From the NCBI RefSeq assembly GCF_040802235.1, contig NC_133166.1:113722991-113786990 (forward strand): a DNA stretch of 64,000 nucleotides. The letters run 5' to 3'. The position numbers and the translations under genes were made by a program. The notes under the pieces are model-generated. The model was not told the DNA's origin and searched no databases. It was given only the letters and a program-made list of their open reading frames with translations. This document shows, one piece after another, positions 1 through 23,200 of the stretch. Source of the stretch: Manis javanica (taxonomy: Eukaryota; Chordata; Mammalia; Pholidota; Manidae). Every line of letters begins with the position of its first letter. Position 1 is the stretch's first letter.

Positions 1-1060
1 GCGAAGGCACTAGAAGCCGCTCCAGGATTTTGAGCAGGAGCACCAAGGGCCAGACTCTCCCGTCAGAGGCCGAGGAGGGAATGGTTGCAGAGCTTGGCAG
101 TGCCTGCAGAATTGAGTGACACCCACTGACCATCTCCACCCTCGCAGCCTCACCCCAACCTAGGAGTCTAGGCACACTGTTGCAGGTCGCATTTGTTCTC
201 ATCAGTTCTCTTCCCGAAACAAAGAACTGAAAGGCAGAGACAGTATCAAAGCAGAACCAAAGTCTTCTTTGAATATAGGCCAAGGAGAAGCGGGACAAAG
301 TCAAGGTAAACAAACAGCACCCCCCACCTTTTAGGGAGGGTATATTTATCACGTCCTAGCCGGAGGCGCCTCTTTGATTGACAGGGGAGGTCATTCGATG
401 GACAGTTCCGGTTTTATACCCATTCCTCTAGGTGTGCTTGTCTTTCCCCAAAATGCACAGAAAATGTTGGGGGGTGGGGAGGGTGCGGGGGAACCGCCAA
501 GTAAATTTTAATGAGATGATGATGATGATGAGGTGCAGTCATAGTTTTCTTCGATTGCGCCAGCATGGTGATGGGGCTGGGACTGATTCGGCCTGGTCCC
601 AATAGGCAAGGAAGTGATCTCCCTGAAAACCCTTTGTTGTCAAGTGGGACTCCCTAACTGGGCGTGGTTTGGGCGGTTCTTTCCTTGAACCTTACGGTCC
701 CCTTCCCCAGCTCCTCTAGGAAGCCCTCACCAACAGCCCCTTGCCTGTCTCTGGAACTGCCCAGCTCTCCGTGGCCAATGAGCGATCCTTCCCTGAGCCT
801 GGGGTGCGGGTGGGGGATGGAGACCCCAGTCTGGGAGGGCTGGGACTGGGACAGAGTAATTACAATGAGGATCCGTCTGTTAACCGGCCTGATTTCTCCT
901 CCTCCCCCAGACACTTGTGCATACAACAGGAGTACACTAAATACAGAACCTGTAGAAAGTGGAAAACACACCAGAGCACACAAAAGGAGACGTTCGAAGT
1001 TTGCTCACTTGCGGTTTGAAAGACCTGGGTTCCGGAGGCAAACTCGCAAAAGCCGGGCGG
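1..1060. other. Intergenic DNA upstream of NDUFV1
   Basis: No gene is recognisable here. The open frames lack family features and overlap on both strands. There is a short GAT trinucleotide run near 516-532 and a CCAAT sequence near 775, the latter about 500 bases ahead of the CpG-rich promoter. No known repeat was recognised with confidence. Confidence 0.5.
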
Positions 1061-1363
1061 ACAAGCAAGGCAGGAGGTGCCGCCCGACGGAGGAAGGAAC
1101 GCTACCCCGAGGACTGCCGAGGCCAGCGGGACTACATCTCCCAGCAGGCTCGGCGGCAGTCGAGCCACTTCCGGCCTTGCGCTCTCCTACAGGGAGCCAG
1201 GGCCGAGAGCGGGGAGGAAGCTGCGCAGAGGAGCCTGGGCGCGCCGCAGGCGTCAGGGCTCCTGACGTTCTTCCTGTGCGCCGCCTAGCGTCTCGGTCGC
1301 GGCGGTTCCTTAGCTTCGGAGCTGTGAAGGTGACAGCGGGAGGTGACCGGGCCAGCCCTCGGG

Positions 1364-6361
<4,998 letters not shown>

Positions 6362-6396
6362 GCCCCTTGCCGGGGACTGAGTCCGTCTGTCTGGAT

Positions 6397-6402
6397 AATA
6401 AA
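6397..6402 (+). promoter_or_regulatory. NDUFV1: NDUFV1 poly(A) signal
   Basis: AATAAA lies 36 bases after the stop codon, so the 3' UTR is very short, as in other mammals. Confidence 0.85.
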
Positions 6403-6748
6403 GCAGGTGCTGCCCACTCTCTTGCTTCTCGCCTGGCCTTGCTCTTCAGTGGCCCACCGCAGCCCAGTACCCACGGAGGCCCGTGTCCCGACAATCAGCT
6501 CGAGGTCTGTGGACCCCCCCTGGGCTTCCTGTGCCTCAGTCTGTCCTCAGTCATCCTGAGCACAGGGCCTCCATGCAGGAAGCAGGGGCAGGGACGAGGG
6601 CCTTTTCCTGGTGTGAGGGGAAAGCTGGCCGAGGGTCCAGACCGGAGCCTGGCCCCGTGCACGCCTCTGGAGGGTGGGAGCACAGAAAACAGGGCCCAGT
6701 CTGCCCAGGGAAAGAACAGCCTCTGTCTGCTCTGGTTTGGAGGAGAGG
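6403..6748. other. Convergent NDUFV1-DOC2G intergenic gap
   Basis: Unique-looking GC-rich DNA lies between the two converging 3' ends. I see no gene or clear repeat. Confidence 0.6.
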
Positions 6749-6754
6749 TTTATT
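6749..6754 (-). promoter_or_regulatory. DOC2G: DOC2G poly(A) signal
   Basis: TTTATT on the plus strand reads AATAAA on the minus strand, about 165 bases beyond the DOC2G stop codon. It supports a complete 3' end for this gene. Confidence 0.75.
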
Positions 6755-6919
6755 CTTCCATCATGACTCGGCAGTGAGGGGAATTTGAAAGGGGGAAAAG
6801 GAGGGAACAGTCTGACTAGAGAGGTGGGGAAGGCAGCCCCAGGTCCTCCCAGCTCCGTGGGGGCATCTAGGGCCAGTGTGGGGGAGGGGCAATGAGCAGG
6901 ACCAGGCCGGGTGCCCCTG

Positions 6920-10112
<3,193 letters not shown>

Positions 10113-12257
10113 ATGGCTCAGACATGAAGGCCTGGACTCAGAGAAGCCCCTGTGGGCTGCAGATGAGGGGGATACACTGAGCCAAGGAGAAAGTGCAAAG
10201 AGGCATCCCTGAGGGTGCCAAGGGGATTCTTGGGCAGCAGCCGGGACCTGAGGACAGAGCACAGGGTCAAGGCAGGTAGGGTAAGGGCTCCAGCCCGGAA
10301 GGCACCCAGCATGCCCGCAGTCAGGCTGCTTGGCTACTCACCTCTGGAGAGCTCCTCCACCTGGTCTGGCTAGCTGGGTGTGTGCCTGAGAGGAGATGCT
10401 GACAGCAAGACTGTGGCCTCGAGGGGGCTGAACTCAAGGGGGAGGAGGAAGGGGCGGGGCTCCTAGGACAGCACCTTCCCATCCTGAACCCCAAGGGTGT
10501 CCTTCCCTAGAGTGGGGGCTCAGCCTCCCTCCTCCTCCCTTAGCCCTCCATTCACACATTGTCAGAGAGTTATTTTTACCACTATCACGCGGCCCTGCTC
10601 CCCTGTGAGGAGGCTGGAGGGCCAGAGGTGACGCAGGGGTGTGAGGGGCAATGCAAGGGGTGTGGGGAGCAAGGACTAGGTGAGACAGGAGGGGGTGCTG
10701 AGGGCAGGAACAGGTAGGGAGGTGGTAGGCAGGGGAAGAGCACGGGTGCTCCAGGAGGGGTGGAGAGGAAGGCAAGATGGGAGGGCCGTGTGGGGAGGGG
10801 AGGGGTGCCAGGGAGGAGGGGGGCACCCCCGGGCGAGGAGGACACCTGGGGAGGATGGCGTCTGCAATCGGGGCTCCTTGCAGCCCAAGCTTCTTAAAAT
10901 ATGACTCAGATCACTCTAACACCTCTGCCCCCTCCCAGCTTAGAAAGTCCTACCCCGTCAGAGGCTCCAGCAGTGGTGGGGCCCCTCCCCCCCCGGGGCC
11001 CTCCCCCCCATCGCCACACTGCTTTTCTTGGCTTCTTTGAGCATCCGAAGATCTGTGCATGTGCTGCTGCTCCTGCCCAGACTTCCTCCGCAGCCCTCTG
11101 ACCTGGCCTGTTACTACCTTGGTTCCAGGGTCCCTCTCTGTGGGGAAATCTGCCTGGTTTTCGCCTGCTCAGTCTTCCTTTCTCTCTCCCTGCAGTAGTC
11201 CTTTGTGAGCCACCCCTTCCCTGTTCTCTGGGAGTTTCATGCTCCTCCCCAGGCCTGTGCCCCAGATCCTCCCAGTCAGTGAACTCCAAACCCAGCAGGC
11301 CACATGACAGGTTCAATAAAGAACAATTCTGGGTTAGGCTGGCTGACAGAGAGAAGCTATGCTCTCTGTAGATGAAACGCTGGTGCCGTAACATCCTAGA
11401 GCTGTTGTCCTCTCCTCACCACTCACCCCTGAGAGCAGAGAACACTGAGAGTGAGGCCAACAGAGTGGAAAGCACAGAAACACAGAGCCCCTGGATCCAG
11501 CCATACCTGCTAGTGTTTCTCTGGACTTTATAATCACCATTCCTCTTTCAGCAGTCGGCTAGTGGGTGGCATTTTCTCACTTGTCCTAGCTAATACTACT
11601 GCCCAGGCCACCATGTCAAGGCTGAAATACCCATCCCAACTCTCTCACAGAACCCTGGTCTACGTAATTGCTAGATAATTCCATGATTACCTGTGATTAA
11701 GTAGTGTGCAATCACAGGATTATCTGTGTGACCTGGTCTAAGGTTTTCCCCAACTGAGCCCCCCACCCCTCCTAAGGGCAGGGCAGCATCTGGCTGGTCC
11801 GCATCTGTGGCCCCAGCCCAGCACCTGGTGCATGGTGGGAGCTCAGTGTACCGGAGCTTGGCAGGAATGTGCAGGGCTCCTCTCCAGATCCTCGCAGCCC
11901 GCACAGCCAGGCACGGAGGAGGAGATGGGGACTCACACAGTGCAGCGGTTAGAGTTTGGAGTCCAGAGTCAGGGCCTGGATTAAATCCCAGCTTGGGGTG
12001 ACCGTGGGCAGGGTGTCTCCTCCCTGAGCCCATCTCACCAGCCAGGGCCAGCGCTGGCCCTACCCAACAGGGCTGTGGTGTGATGACAGAAATGACATCA
12101 AGTTCCTGCACACAGTAAGTGCCCGCTGCTGTGGCACCAGCACGATGCATAACTGACAGAGATGCCCCAGTCAGGAAGCCAGCTGTCCCATGGGGGTCTG
12201 TCTGAGGTCAGGGCCCTAGTGGGGAAGATGCCATTGCCACAAAGTTGGTAAAGGCTC
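10113..12257. other. DOC2G-NUDT8 intergenic region
   Basis: Both flanking genes are on the minus strand, so this holds the DOC2G 5' flank and any non-coding leader exon, which I cannot place. About 10430-11030 is GA/CT-biased and G-rich, giving long chance frames. A MIR copy lies at 11941-12125. No further gene is seen. Confidence 0.5.
11941..12125 (+). repeat. MIR SINE
   Basis: 'gcagcggttagagtttggagtccagagtcaggg', 'ggattaaatcccagctt', a 'gtgaccgtgggcag' core and a 'cacacagtaagtgcc' tail follow the MIR consensus closely. Confidence 0.75.
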
Positions 12258-12263
12258 TTTATT
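12258..12263 (-). promoter_or_regulatory. NUDT8: NUDT8 poly(A) signal
   Basis: The minus strand reads AATAAA about 60 bases beyond the NUDT8 stop codon. Confidence 0.75.
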
Positions 12264-12322
12264 CAGTCCTGAAGTGGAGCTGGCTGGCAAAACAAAGGCA
12301 AGGGCTGCTTAGAGATAGGCTT

Positions 12323-14060
12323 TCAGCCCCTGGGCAATCCAAGGCTGGCCAGGTGGGGCTGATAGGTGCCAGGTGCCAGCAGCTGCAGGGTGAACTCGGT
12401 GATGATAGCTGTGAGCCCCCAGACACGGTGTGGCCCATGCAGGAAGACAGGCAGAGTGTAGCGGAAGTGGCCACCCTGGCAGAAGTGGGTATAGCCTTGG
12501 TTCTGTGCCTGCAGCAGATGGGCCAGCGGCAGTGCAAACACCTCATCCACCTATGGGCGGGAGGCAGTGAGAAAGTGAGGGTGGACAGAGCTTGCCACTG
12601 CAGCCTTCTCTAGTGGGACAGCCTGGCCCCTAGCACCCCCACTCACCTCCTCAGGGTTGGGCCTCAGGCTCTGGGGATCCAACGGGCCCACGCCAGCAAG
12701 CACCGGCACCACAGTGCCCTTTCGCTGGGGCAGGAGGGCAGGCAATCAGGGGAGGTATAGCCTCATGGGGCCTTGGGTCTGTGGAGCACCCCCTACCTTG
12801 GGCTCACTCCAGCCATGTGACTGGCTCAGGCCCCCCTCAAAGCACTAGACCCATTCAGGTCTCTGGGCTGTTACTGTTTCCTCCACTTAGAACAACTTTT
12901 CCTTACCCTAAAACTGCCCGTTTAATTCCCTACTACCCTGTGAGGCCTTCCTCAACCCTTGTGCACCAAGCGGAGCAGAGCTGGTTCACCCCGGGGCCGC
13001 CCCCACCTCAGGACCTAAGGCTCAGTACACCCCATGAGAGAGGGGTTGGAACACCACTCACTGCCAGGCCAGTGTCTGGTGCTCCCCTGCACTCTATGCC
13101 TGCCACAGTCCATGGCCAACAATGTTCCTTGCGGTGAGGGCCGGGCTTACCTGATCCTGCACAGGCCGCAGGACACCCCACACATGCTCCTCAGGCACAG
13201 CGAGGCCCAGCTCCTCGCGGGTCTCCCTCAGGGCCGTGTGTACCACATCCTGGTCAGCTGGGTCACATTTACCACCTGGAAAACTGCACAGGCACAGGGA
13301 GACTGGGCCTTGATCTGTTGGGGCCATGGAGGAGTGGGGATGGCAACTGTGGCAGAGGTGTCCCTAGTTGGCAGTGAACTTGGGCCTTGGGCCGGTCACA
13401 TGACCTCTCCAGGCTCAGTTTACCTCCCTGAACAATGGGGATAAGGGAGAGAAGCCCTGGGGCTCAGACACGCAAATTCTGCCAATGGTGACCCAGCGGC
13501 GCTGACATTGACCCTCGGGTGTGCCCAATTCCTGCCGGGGGCGGGGCAAGGGCGGGAAGCCAGGCAGCCCCGCCCCCGGGCTTTCTCTGCTAGGGGACCC
13601 GAATCTCCCCACAGCGGCCTGCAGGGGGCGGGGTCCTGCCTTTTTTAGAGACGGGGACACAGGTCAGACAGGTGTCCCGGCCCGAGGTGGTACGGAAGGC
13701 GCTTCGAACGCGGGCCGCTGAGTCCCCGCCGCAGACCGTGGCCGCGGGTTCTCCCCAGACCCATTCTAGAGGCGGAGAGCTCGGCGGGCTAGGCGCCCTG
13801 GCCATTCCCCGTGGTGTCCGGGGCTCGGCGGCCTCCTAGAGGGACCGGAGTTTCCGGCCGGTGTACCTGACTTCACCCTTGTGCCTCCCGACCAGGCGGC
13901 TGGACCGCAGCGTGTAGAGCAGCGCCGGGACCCCGCGCACCGAGCACAGCGGCACCAGGACCGCGGCCGCAGCGGGCCGCGCGCGGAGCCGGGCCGTGGC
14001 TCCCGCCAGCAGCCGCCGGCAGCGCCGCTCGCCCTCCGCGGACAGGCAGTCGGGCAGCAT
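12323..14060 (-). CDS. NUDT8: Nudix hydrolase 8, mitochondrial CoA diphosphohydrolase type
   Basis: A small Nudix hydrolase; the family member is reported to hydrolyse CoA and acyl-CoA diphosphates in mitochondria. Coding exons: 14060-13867, 13283-13151, 12724-12647, 12550-12323. Phases close and give 210 aa, against 236 in human. The Nudix box spans about residues 69-92 and contains RETREELGL with catalytic glutamates at 85, 88 and 89. As in the related NUDT7, the box has one extra residue between the leading Gly and the RE motif. The N-terminus starts MLPDCLSAEG and matches human. The last exon follows human up to LLAPGTYQPHLA and then ends in SLGLPRG and a stop. A human-like tail (SGAE-type) is visible in the next frame, so a one-base shift may have replaced about 26 C-terminal residues. 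The catalytic domain is unaffected. Confidence 0.94.
13362..13445 (+). repeat. MIR fragment in NUDT8 intron 1
   Basis: The 'ggccttgggccggtcacatgacctctcc', 'ctcagttt' and 'aacaatggggataa' series is typical of the MIR core. Confidence 0.6.
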
Positions 14061-14420
14061 GTCCGGCCAGGCGCGGCGGGGTCACCGAGGGCGCTGGGGA
14101 CACCGAGGGCGCCGGGCAGCGCTAGGGAAGGGGCGGGCCAGCGCTCGCTCTCGCGGACCTCCAGGGCAGCCGGGCGGGCTCGCGGGAGGGAGCGGTCCCG
14201 AGCGCGGCGCCCCGCCCGCCCGGCTCCGAGGCCGCGACGGCGGCGCCGTGTGGGCGGGGCTCGGCCTCCGGGCGGGGCTTGGGGGCGGGGCTCCTCGTGA
14301 AGAGGTGGTGCGCAGGGAAGGAAGAGGCGTGGTCGGATGCGCCGGGCTTCCGGCGGGGAGGACGGAGCAGGGCCGGGCGGGGCGAGCGTGAGAGGCCGGC
14401 GGTTGTCCCCGAGCGCCCGG
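13540..14420 (-). promoter_or_regulatory. NUDT8: CpG-island promoter of NUDT8
   Basis: About 900 bases of very CpG-rich DNA cover exon 1 and its upstream flank. Several GGGCGGGG/CCCCGCCC boxes (Sp1/KLF type) are visible, and CTTCCGG near 14347 is an ETS-like site. There is no TATA box near the start. A bidirectional promoter is possible, but no plus-strand gene was recognised downstream. Confidence 0.7.
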
Positions 14421-15208
14421 TGGGGCTCCCGTGGCGCACGACCCGGAGCCTGGACTCGGCCCTTCTGAGCACGGGGGTCAGGGTGTCTGGCTGTTGAGGC
14501 CCCGTTGGGCCTCTTGTCCTTCCGCGCTGGCGTGTGTCGGACCTTCGGAGTCGGCATTTAGGGATCCACTGGGCTCCCCCCTGGGAGGCGGACGACCACC
14601 GTTCCGGGAGGAGTGCCTAGTCCCGCCCTTCCTCTGGGCCCTCTCCTGTTTTCGCTCCAAGCAACACCCCGGCTATTGTCCTGCATTTCCCTTTTCCGGG
14701 AGCTGGTCTCCTTCCTCCCGTCCCCCATCCCCGCGATTTCTACTCCTTCAGGTGTTGGTTTAAGGGTCACTTTCTCTAGAATCTCCTGCTTGAGTACTGA
14801 TGGTATTCGCAGACCCTTCCCCCCCACCTGTCCCGTGTGGTCACTGTCTATGGTGGTGCTGCACCCCTCCGCCAGAGCCTGGCCCCTGAAGGACTAGAGG
14901 ACCCCAGCCCTGCACACAGCGCCTCAACACGGAGTGGCATGTTGTCGCCATGCTTTGCTTTGAGCAGGCGCCTTTCAGATGCAGTTTCAGCCCTCAACTG
15001 GACACACAAGGCAGGGGGCAGGAACCCCAGCCTCCCACACAGCCCTGCCTAAGGCTCGTCACCACCTTTCCCAGCACGCTGTGCTCTCAAGAATACCAAC
15101 AGTACTGGGCAGAACTTTGGGGTGTTTGCAGCCCAGACTTAGGGGTCTGGGTGTTCTGAGACCCTCCACCCAATCCCCAAGGACAGAAGTGCTCTGACCA
15201 CCAAATGT
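14421..15208. other. NUDT8-TBX10 intergenic gap
   Basis: Upstream flank of NUDT8 and downstream flank of TBX10. I see no gene and no clear repeat. Confidence 0.5.
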
Positions 15209-15214
15209 TTTAAT
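15209..15214 (-). promoter_or_regulatory. TBX10: Possible TBX10 poly(A) signal (ATTAAA)
   Basis: ATTAAA on the minus strand lies about 260 bases past the TBX10 stop codon. It is the common variant hexamer and the nearest candidate noticed. Confidence 0.45.
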
Positions 15215-15279
15215 GTTGAGGGGAAGGGAGAGAGAAAGCAGGATGTGGAGGGGTCATCCCCAAGGCAGAAGGGGGCACG

Positions 15280-15375
15280 CTGTGGGTTAGGGGGCCTGGT
15301 TCCAAGCCTGGCACTGCCCCAGCCTTGCTGTGACCCTGGGCAGGTAGCCTCCCTCTCTGGGTTTCCACCTGCCCT
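15280..15375 (+). repeat. MIR core fragment
   Basis: 'tgctgtgaccctgggcaggtagcctccctctctgggtttccacctg' resembles the MIR core. It falls in the 3' UTR of TBX10 on the opposite strand. Confidence 0.5.
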
Positions 15376-15470
15376 GCTCCCCTTGAGAAGGGTGGGAGGC
15401 GTCTGCAAAGGTGAGGCTGGAGGGGGTGGGGTCCAGGGTAAGAGGAGGACTCTACACAGGGCCCCTGCAG

Positions 15471-18790
<3,320 letters not shown>

Positions 18791-19480
18791 CTGGGGAGAG
18801 AGGATGGAAGTATAGGTCTCAGCTCGCCTCACTCACCTCCACAGCACCCAGTCAGCCCTCATCCTTCAGGCTGTACCCAGGTGTCTCTTCCTCCAGGAAG
18901 CCCTCCCTGACTGCCAGGCTTGTGTTCCCACAGTACCTCTGACTCAGCATCACTTCATGAGGTAGACGATCACTTAAAGCTCCTGGAGGCCAGAGACAGA
19001 GTATCAGGCTCCCCAGGGAATCTTGGAGCCATCAGGTGGCCAGGTGGCCTGGAGTAAGTTGTCTCACTTCCCAGAACTTCAGTTTCCACATCTGCCACAA
19101 GGGGTTCTTACCTGCCTCATAGGGCCAGCATGAGGATTTGTGAGGACACATGTGGGCCTGGCATCCAGTGGGCCCTTCATAAATGGCAGCAGCTGTGGGT
19201 GCTGGGACGGGAGAGGCCGTGGGGGCTGGAGTGGCCGGCAGTCTCAGCTCCATGGAGACTGCACTGCGTGGAGCTGACTAAGGAGCTGAGAGGCGGTCCC
19301 CAGATTATCACGGATGACCCCTAACCCATCTCTGACCTTGAGAACATGCCCAATCCTGCCTCCAGGAACCTGTCCCAACATCTTTCTGCTCTGGCCCCCT
19401 CACTTTGTCCTGAAGACCCCATCCTTGGGTCTGCGGGCTTGCACACGCCTGGACCAAAAGCTGTGCCACCTTTAGCCCTT
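18791..19480. other. TBX10 upstream flank
   Basis: Should contain the missing first TBX10 exon and its promoter, neither of which I could place. It includes a MIR copy at 19045-19200. No CpG island is seen, in keeping with a tissue-restricted gene. Confidence 0.4.
19045..19200 (+). repeat. MIR SINE
   Basis: 'agttgtctcacttcccagaacttcagtttccacatctgccaca', 'acctgcctcatagg' and 'gaggatttgtgaggacacatg' follow the MIR core and 3' half in order. Confidence 0.65.
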
Positions 19481-19481
19481 A

Positions 19482-20250
19482 GATTAGAAAGCGGTCCTAA
19501 CCCAGTGACATACCGCTTTACACCGGTGAGGACGGCTACTGCTCAAGACAGAACAATGACAACACAAAGCAGGAAATGACAAGTGAGACAGCTGGGGCAC
19601 TGCTGGGGGAACGTAGGATGGTGCGGCCGCTGTGGAAAACAGCACGATGGGTGTCCTCAGAAAGTGAAAGATAGAATTACCATGTGGCCCAGCAATTCCA
19701 CTTCTAGGAATATGCCCAAAAGACTCGTGAGCAGGGAGCAGAGCAGATGTGTGTGCATCAGTGTTCACAGCAGCACTGCTCACAATATCCAAAAAGCGGA
19801 AGCAACCCACGTGTCCACCAATAGGGGACTGGGCGAGCAGTCCGTCCAGACAATGGAACCCGACCTCCCTACACAAAGGAGGAAATCCTGACGCTCCTGA
19901 CGCACACTCCAACACGGATGGGCCTTGAGGACATGATGCTCAGAGAAGTAAGCCAGCCACAAAAGGACAGATCCTGCGTCATTCTATTCCTAAGAGGTCC
20001 CTAGAGCAAAGTCATAGACAGAAGGTAGGATGGCGGGCACCAAGGGCTGGGGGCACAGGGGATGGGGCCTTAGTGTTTAATGGAGACAGAGATTCAGTTT
20101 TGCAAGATGCAAATGTCCTGGACATGGGTGGTGGGGATGGTTGCACAACAAGGTGCATCTACTTGATGCCACTGAGCTGTACACTTAATGATGGTTAAAA
20201 TGGTGACTTTTACGTTATGTATATTTTACCACAATTAAAATTTTTAAATA
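19482..20250 (+). repeat. Truncated old L1 LINE, 3' end
   Basis: The sequence carries the end of a degraded L1 ORF2 and its 3' UTR. Markers are 'atgtggcccagcaattccacttctaggaatatgcccaaaag', 'gttcacagcagcactgctcacaatatccaaa' and 'caatggaac', followed by a UTR with 'gagctgtacacttaatgatggttaaaatgg' and 'tgtatattttaccacaattaaaa' at the tail. The copy is 5'-truncated and diverged, as in an L1M-type family, and its reading frame is decayed. It lies between TBX10 and the ACY3 remnant. Confidence 0.85.
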
Positions 20251-23200
20251 GAAAAAAACCCTGGAAAAACAGACTATTTGTTTTTAGCAGCGAGGGCCTG
20301 GTAGAACCACAGATTCCCTGGGCAGAGGTGGAACGTTGGTGTTGGGTGGATGGATGGACAGACAGATGGGTGGAGGGAGTTTCCTGCAGTGGTATATCTA
20401 ACAAGTAACGTTGTGATGAGCTAACAGGTGGCCAGCGCCTGGCCAGAGCTGGCACATCGTAGGTACCTAGTGGGCATGTGGGGCCCCATCCCTAGCAAGC
20501 CTGAGAGCCACGTGTGAGAAGCAGCACCCCGCTGAAGCCCCTGGGAGCTCTGCAGTATGGGGGTGAGTGGGCATCTCTGAGACGGATGGGCCACATCCAG
20601 TCTGCATCCCCTGAGGGGCAGGAAGGGTGGATGGACCCGGCCAACAGACAGGTGACTACCTGTCACTTGGTTGCCCTGCTGGGGGCAGGTCCGTCATCCA
20701 GGTGACTGAAGCCAGCTCCCAGGGTCCATGATAATGGGCTCCCGGTGGAGAGGTTCATGGATTTGCTGGGCCTGGGGGCTTCGCAGCCTGGTCTCTGGCT
20801 CCCAGGTCTCCCACAAGCCCCCCACCACCCATCCCAGTCACTGTACTGCCCTCAGCAGTCTCAGAAATTCCAGGGAGGGCCCTGCCCCTGCCCCCTGCCC
20901 GCTTCCTCTAACAGCCAGCAGCCCCTCACCTCTTGGAGTCAGTTGACAATTTCCCACAGGCAGGGAGTCAGGTCTGGAGGGGAATTTAGAGGCTTCTTGT
21001 CCAGCCCTCCACCTTGGCAGTCAAGGGGTGAGGCCCAGAGAGGGGGGGGAGACATGCCCAAGGCCACCCACCCACACCCGGTAGGGCTCTCACCTCTCAG
21101 AACTGGCTTTGTCCCCTTGCCTGTCTCCACCCCCATTCTGGCACTTGGGTGGCTGTGAGTCCGTCAGCCCTGCCCTGGCAGGATCTGAGGCCCCAGCCTG
21201 GGGTGGCCCTGCCCCACCCTCTTGCCCAAGGCCTAGGTCCAGTGGTGTTTCCATGGTCCCTACACCCAGTCCCTGCTGTACCCCGCTTGCCCTGGAACCT
21301 GAGCCCACCCGTGGGGCTGCCTCAACTGCCTGAACCGTACCTGCCATGGGGATGGCCCGACGTCCAGCTCCCACAGAAGCCCTGCTCAGCTGGGGCCAGG
21401 CTGTGGCTGCCCCCAAGGGCCCTTGCCTGCCAGGAGGGTGGTCAGCCGCCCAGGTCTCCTGGTCCACCAGCAGCTCAGCTCAGCTCTCAGGTGCTCACTC
21501 AGCCCCTTATCCTGGCAGGACTGTCCTTTCCTCCTTGATTGCCCAGGTCTCGGCTCTACCCAAACCAGGATCCTGGTCTCTGCAGATGGGGCGCACAGGG
21601 CTCCTTCTCCAAGCCACCCTGATTGGACTGCGCAAGGCCACTGGCTGGGCCTGTCCAGCTCCAGGCATGGTGCTGTGTGGGAGGAGGGCAGGTGGGAGGC
21701 TCTGACGTTGCACAGCCTCCTCTCCCCCTCCCAGTCCCCCGCGCAGCAGCCTCCCGTCCTCGGCCAGGAGCCCCTCAGCCATTCCCGATCAATGGGCCTG
21801 TGTGCAGGGCGGGGGCCATCTAGAGCAGGGGCTGGGGGCCAACAGGGCTTTGGGGAGATCAGGGAGGCCGCAGTAGTGGCAGGACGGGCAGGGCTGAAGG
21901 GCAGCTGTGGTGCCCTCTCACCAGGCCCCAGACCCCTGACCTGGGGCTGCTGGTGTGGAATTATCCAGGTGGCCTGAGCAAGGAGGCAGCTTCAGCAAGG
22001 GGGGCAGAGGCGGGGCGCCTGGACTGGGTGGCAGGAAGCCAGATCGTCCTGGTGGCTCGACCCAATGAGCTGTGCAGCACTGGCATGTCCCTGGCAGACC
22101 TCCTGCCTCAGTTTCCCCAACTGAACTAAGTGCAGCATCTCTTCTGCCTGGGGTGGGCTGGCCCAGCCCGGGGAGAAGTAAGCCGTCCCCACCCTGGTTG
22201 ACGGTGTCTACATGTCGCCACAGGTCAAGGTCTGTGGGGAGGTTCGACGGTCCTGCCCAGCCTGACCGCGCGTCTTCTTCAGGTTGCCCCTGCTGGTCCA
22301 GGGCCGAGCATTCAGGGACACAAGCATCACTGGCTAGGAAGGCAGAGAGGGCTGGGATTCCCCAAAGCTTCTGCTTTCCATTGAGGGGCTGTTTGGCCAC
22401 TTCCGCCCTGCCATATGGCCCGGGGGTGGGTGGGTCATCCAGCTGGACCCCAGGTCAGCCCACCCCAGGAGGAAGCATTCCAGGCTAACCCTAGGCAAGA
22501 ACACTGCAGGCTGGGCCGGGCATGCTTGACTGGGGTGCCCAAGGCTGGTTAGACGCTCCCCCCCACACCTACTCCAGCGTCTGGCACTGGGGATGTGGGG
22601 TTGGCAGAGACGCATACCTAAGAGGGGACATGGAGAGGTCAAGGGCCAAGGGCCAAGACTAACTCAAGGCCCAAAGACCTGCCACCTCTCGTGCACAGGT
22701 GCACAAGCTCCCATGTGCCTGATTACTCACATGCTCTCTTACACACACACGTACACACACACCATGCAGACAGCATGTCTCCCTGCACAGCCTCCTCCCC
22801 TGCTGGCTTGGCCCTCCTGCCGGAGGCGCCTCCTGGCCTCCTGCCCCCTCATCCATCTTGCCTGCCAGCCCGTCCCTGGTGTCCCTACATCCTTCACACC
22901 TTCTCATCTTGCTGCTCAATAGCAGGAGGCGGCGTGGCAGCCATGGCCGCGGGGAGATGGATGGGCCAGGCAGGGGTTAGGAGGGGCCAGGGATAACGCC
23001 ACCAGAGGACGGGCGCTGGTGGGAACTGTGCCCTGCCAGGCTCAGGGGGGGCGGAAAGTGTGAGGCCGTGCCCAGGCCCCACCCCACCCCGTCCAATTTG
23101 GCCCTGCGAGGACATGCTGCAGAGTGTCTGGGTCAGGGCTGTGTCCCTGCACCCAAGCGGCTGTCCTGGGTGGCAGAAGCCTTGCCAAGCTGCACCTCCT

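Noticed and set aside
10430-11040. Candidate proline-rich protein on either strand upstream of DOC2G
   Set aside because: The frames come from a strongly purine/pyrimidine-biased stretch and lack splice context, motif or start support.
13766-14557. 263-codon minus-strand open frame over NUDT8 exon 1
   Set aside because: It is an alternative frame of the NUDT8 CpG island, with Arg/Pro-rich low-complexity content and no recognised domain.
22736-22766. CRISPR-like or regulatory spacing in the CA-rich stretch
   Set aside because: It is an ordinary CA/TA simple repeat in a mammalian intergenic region.
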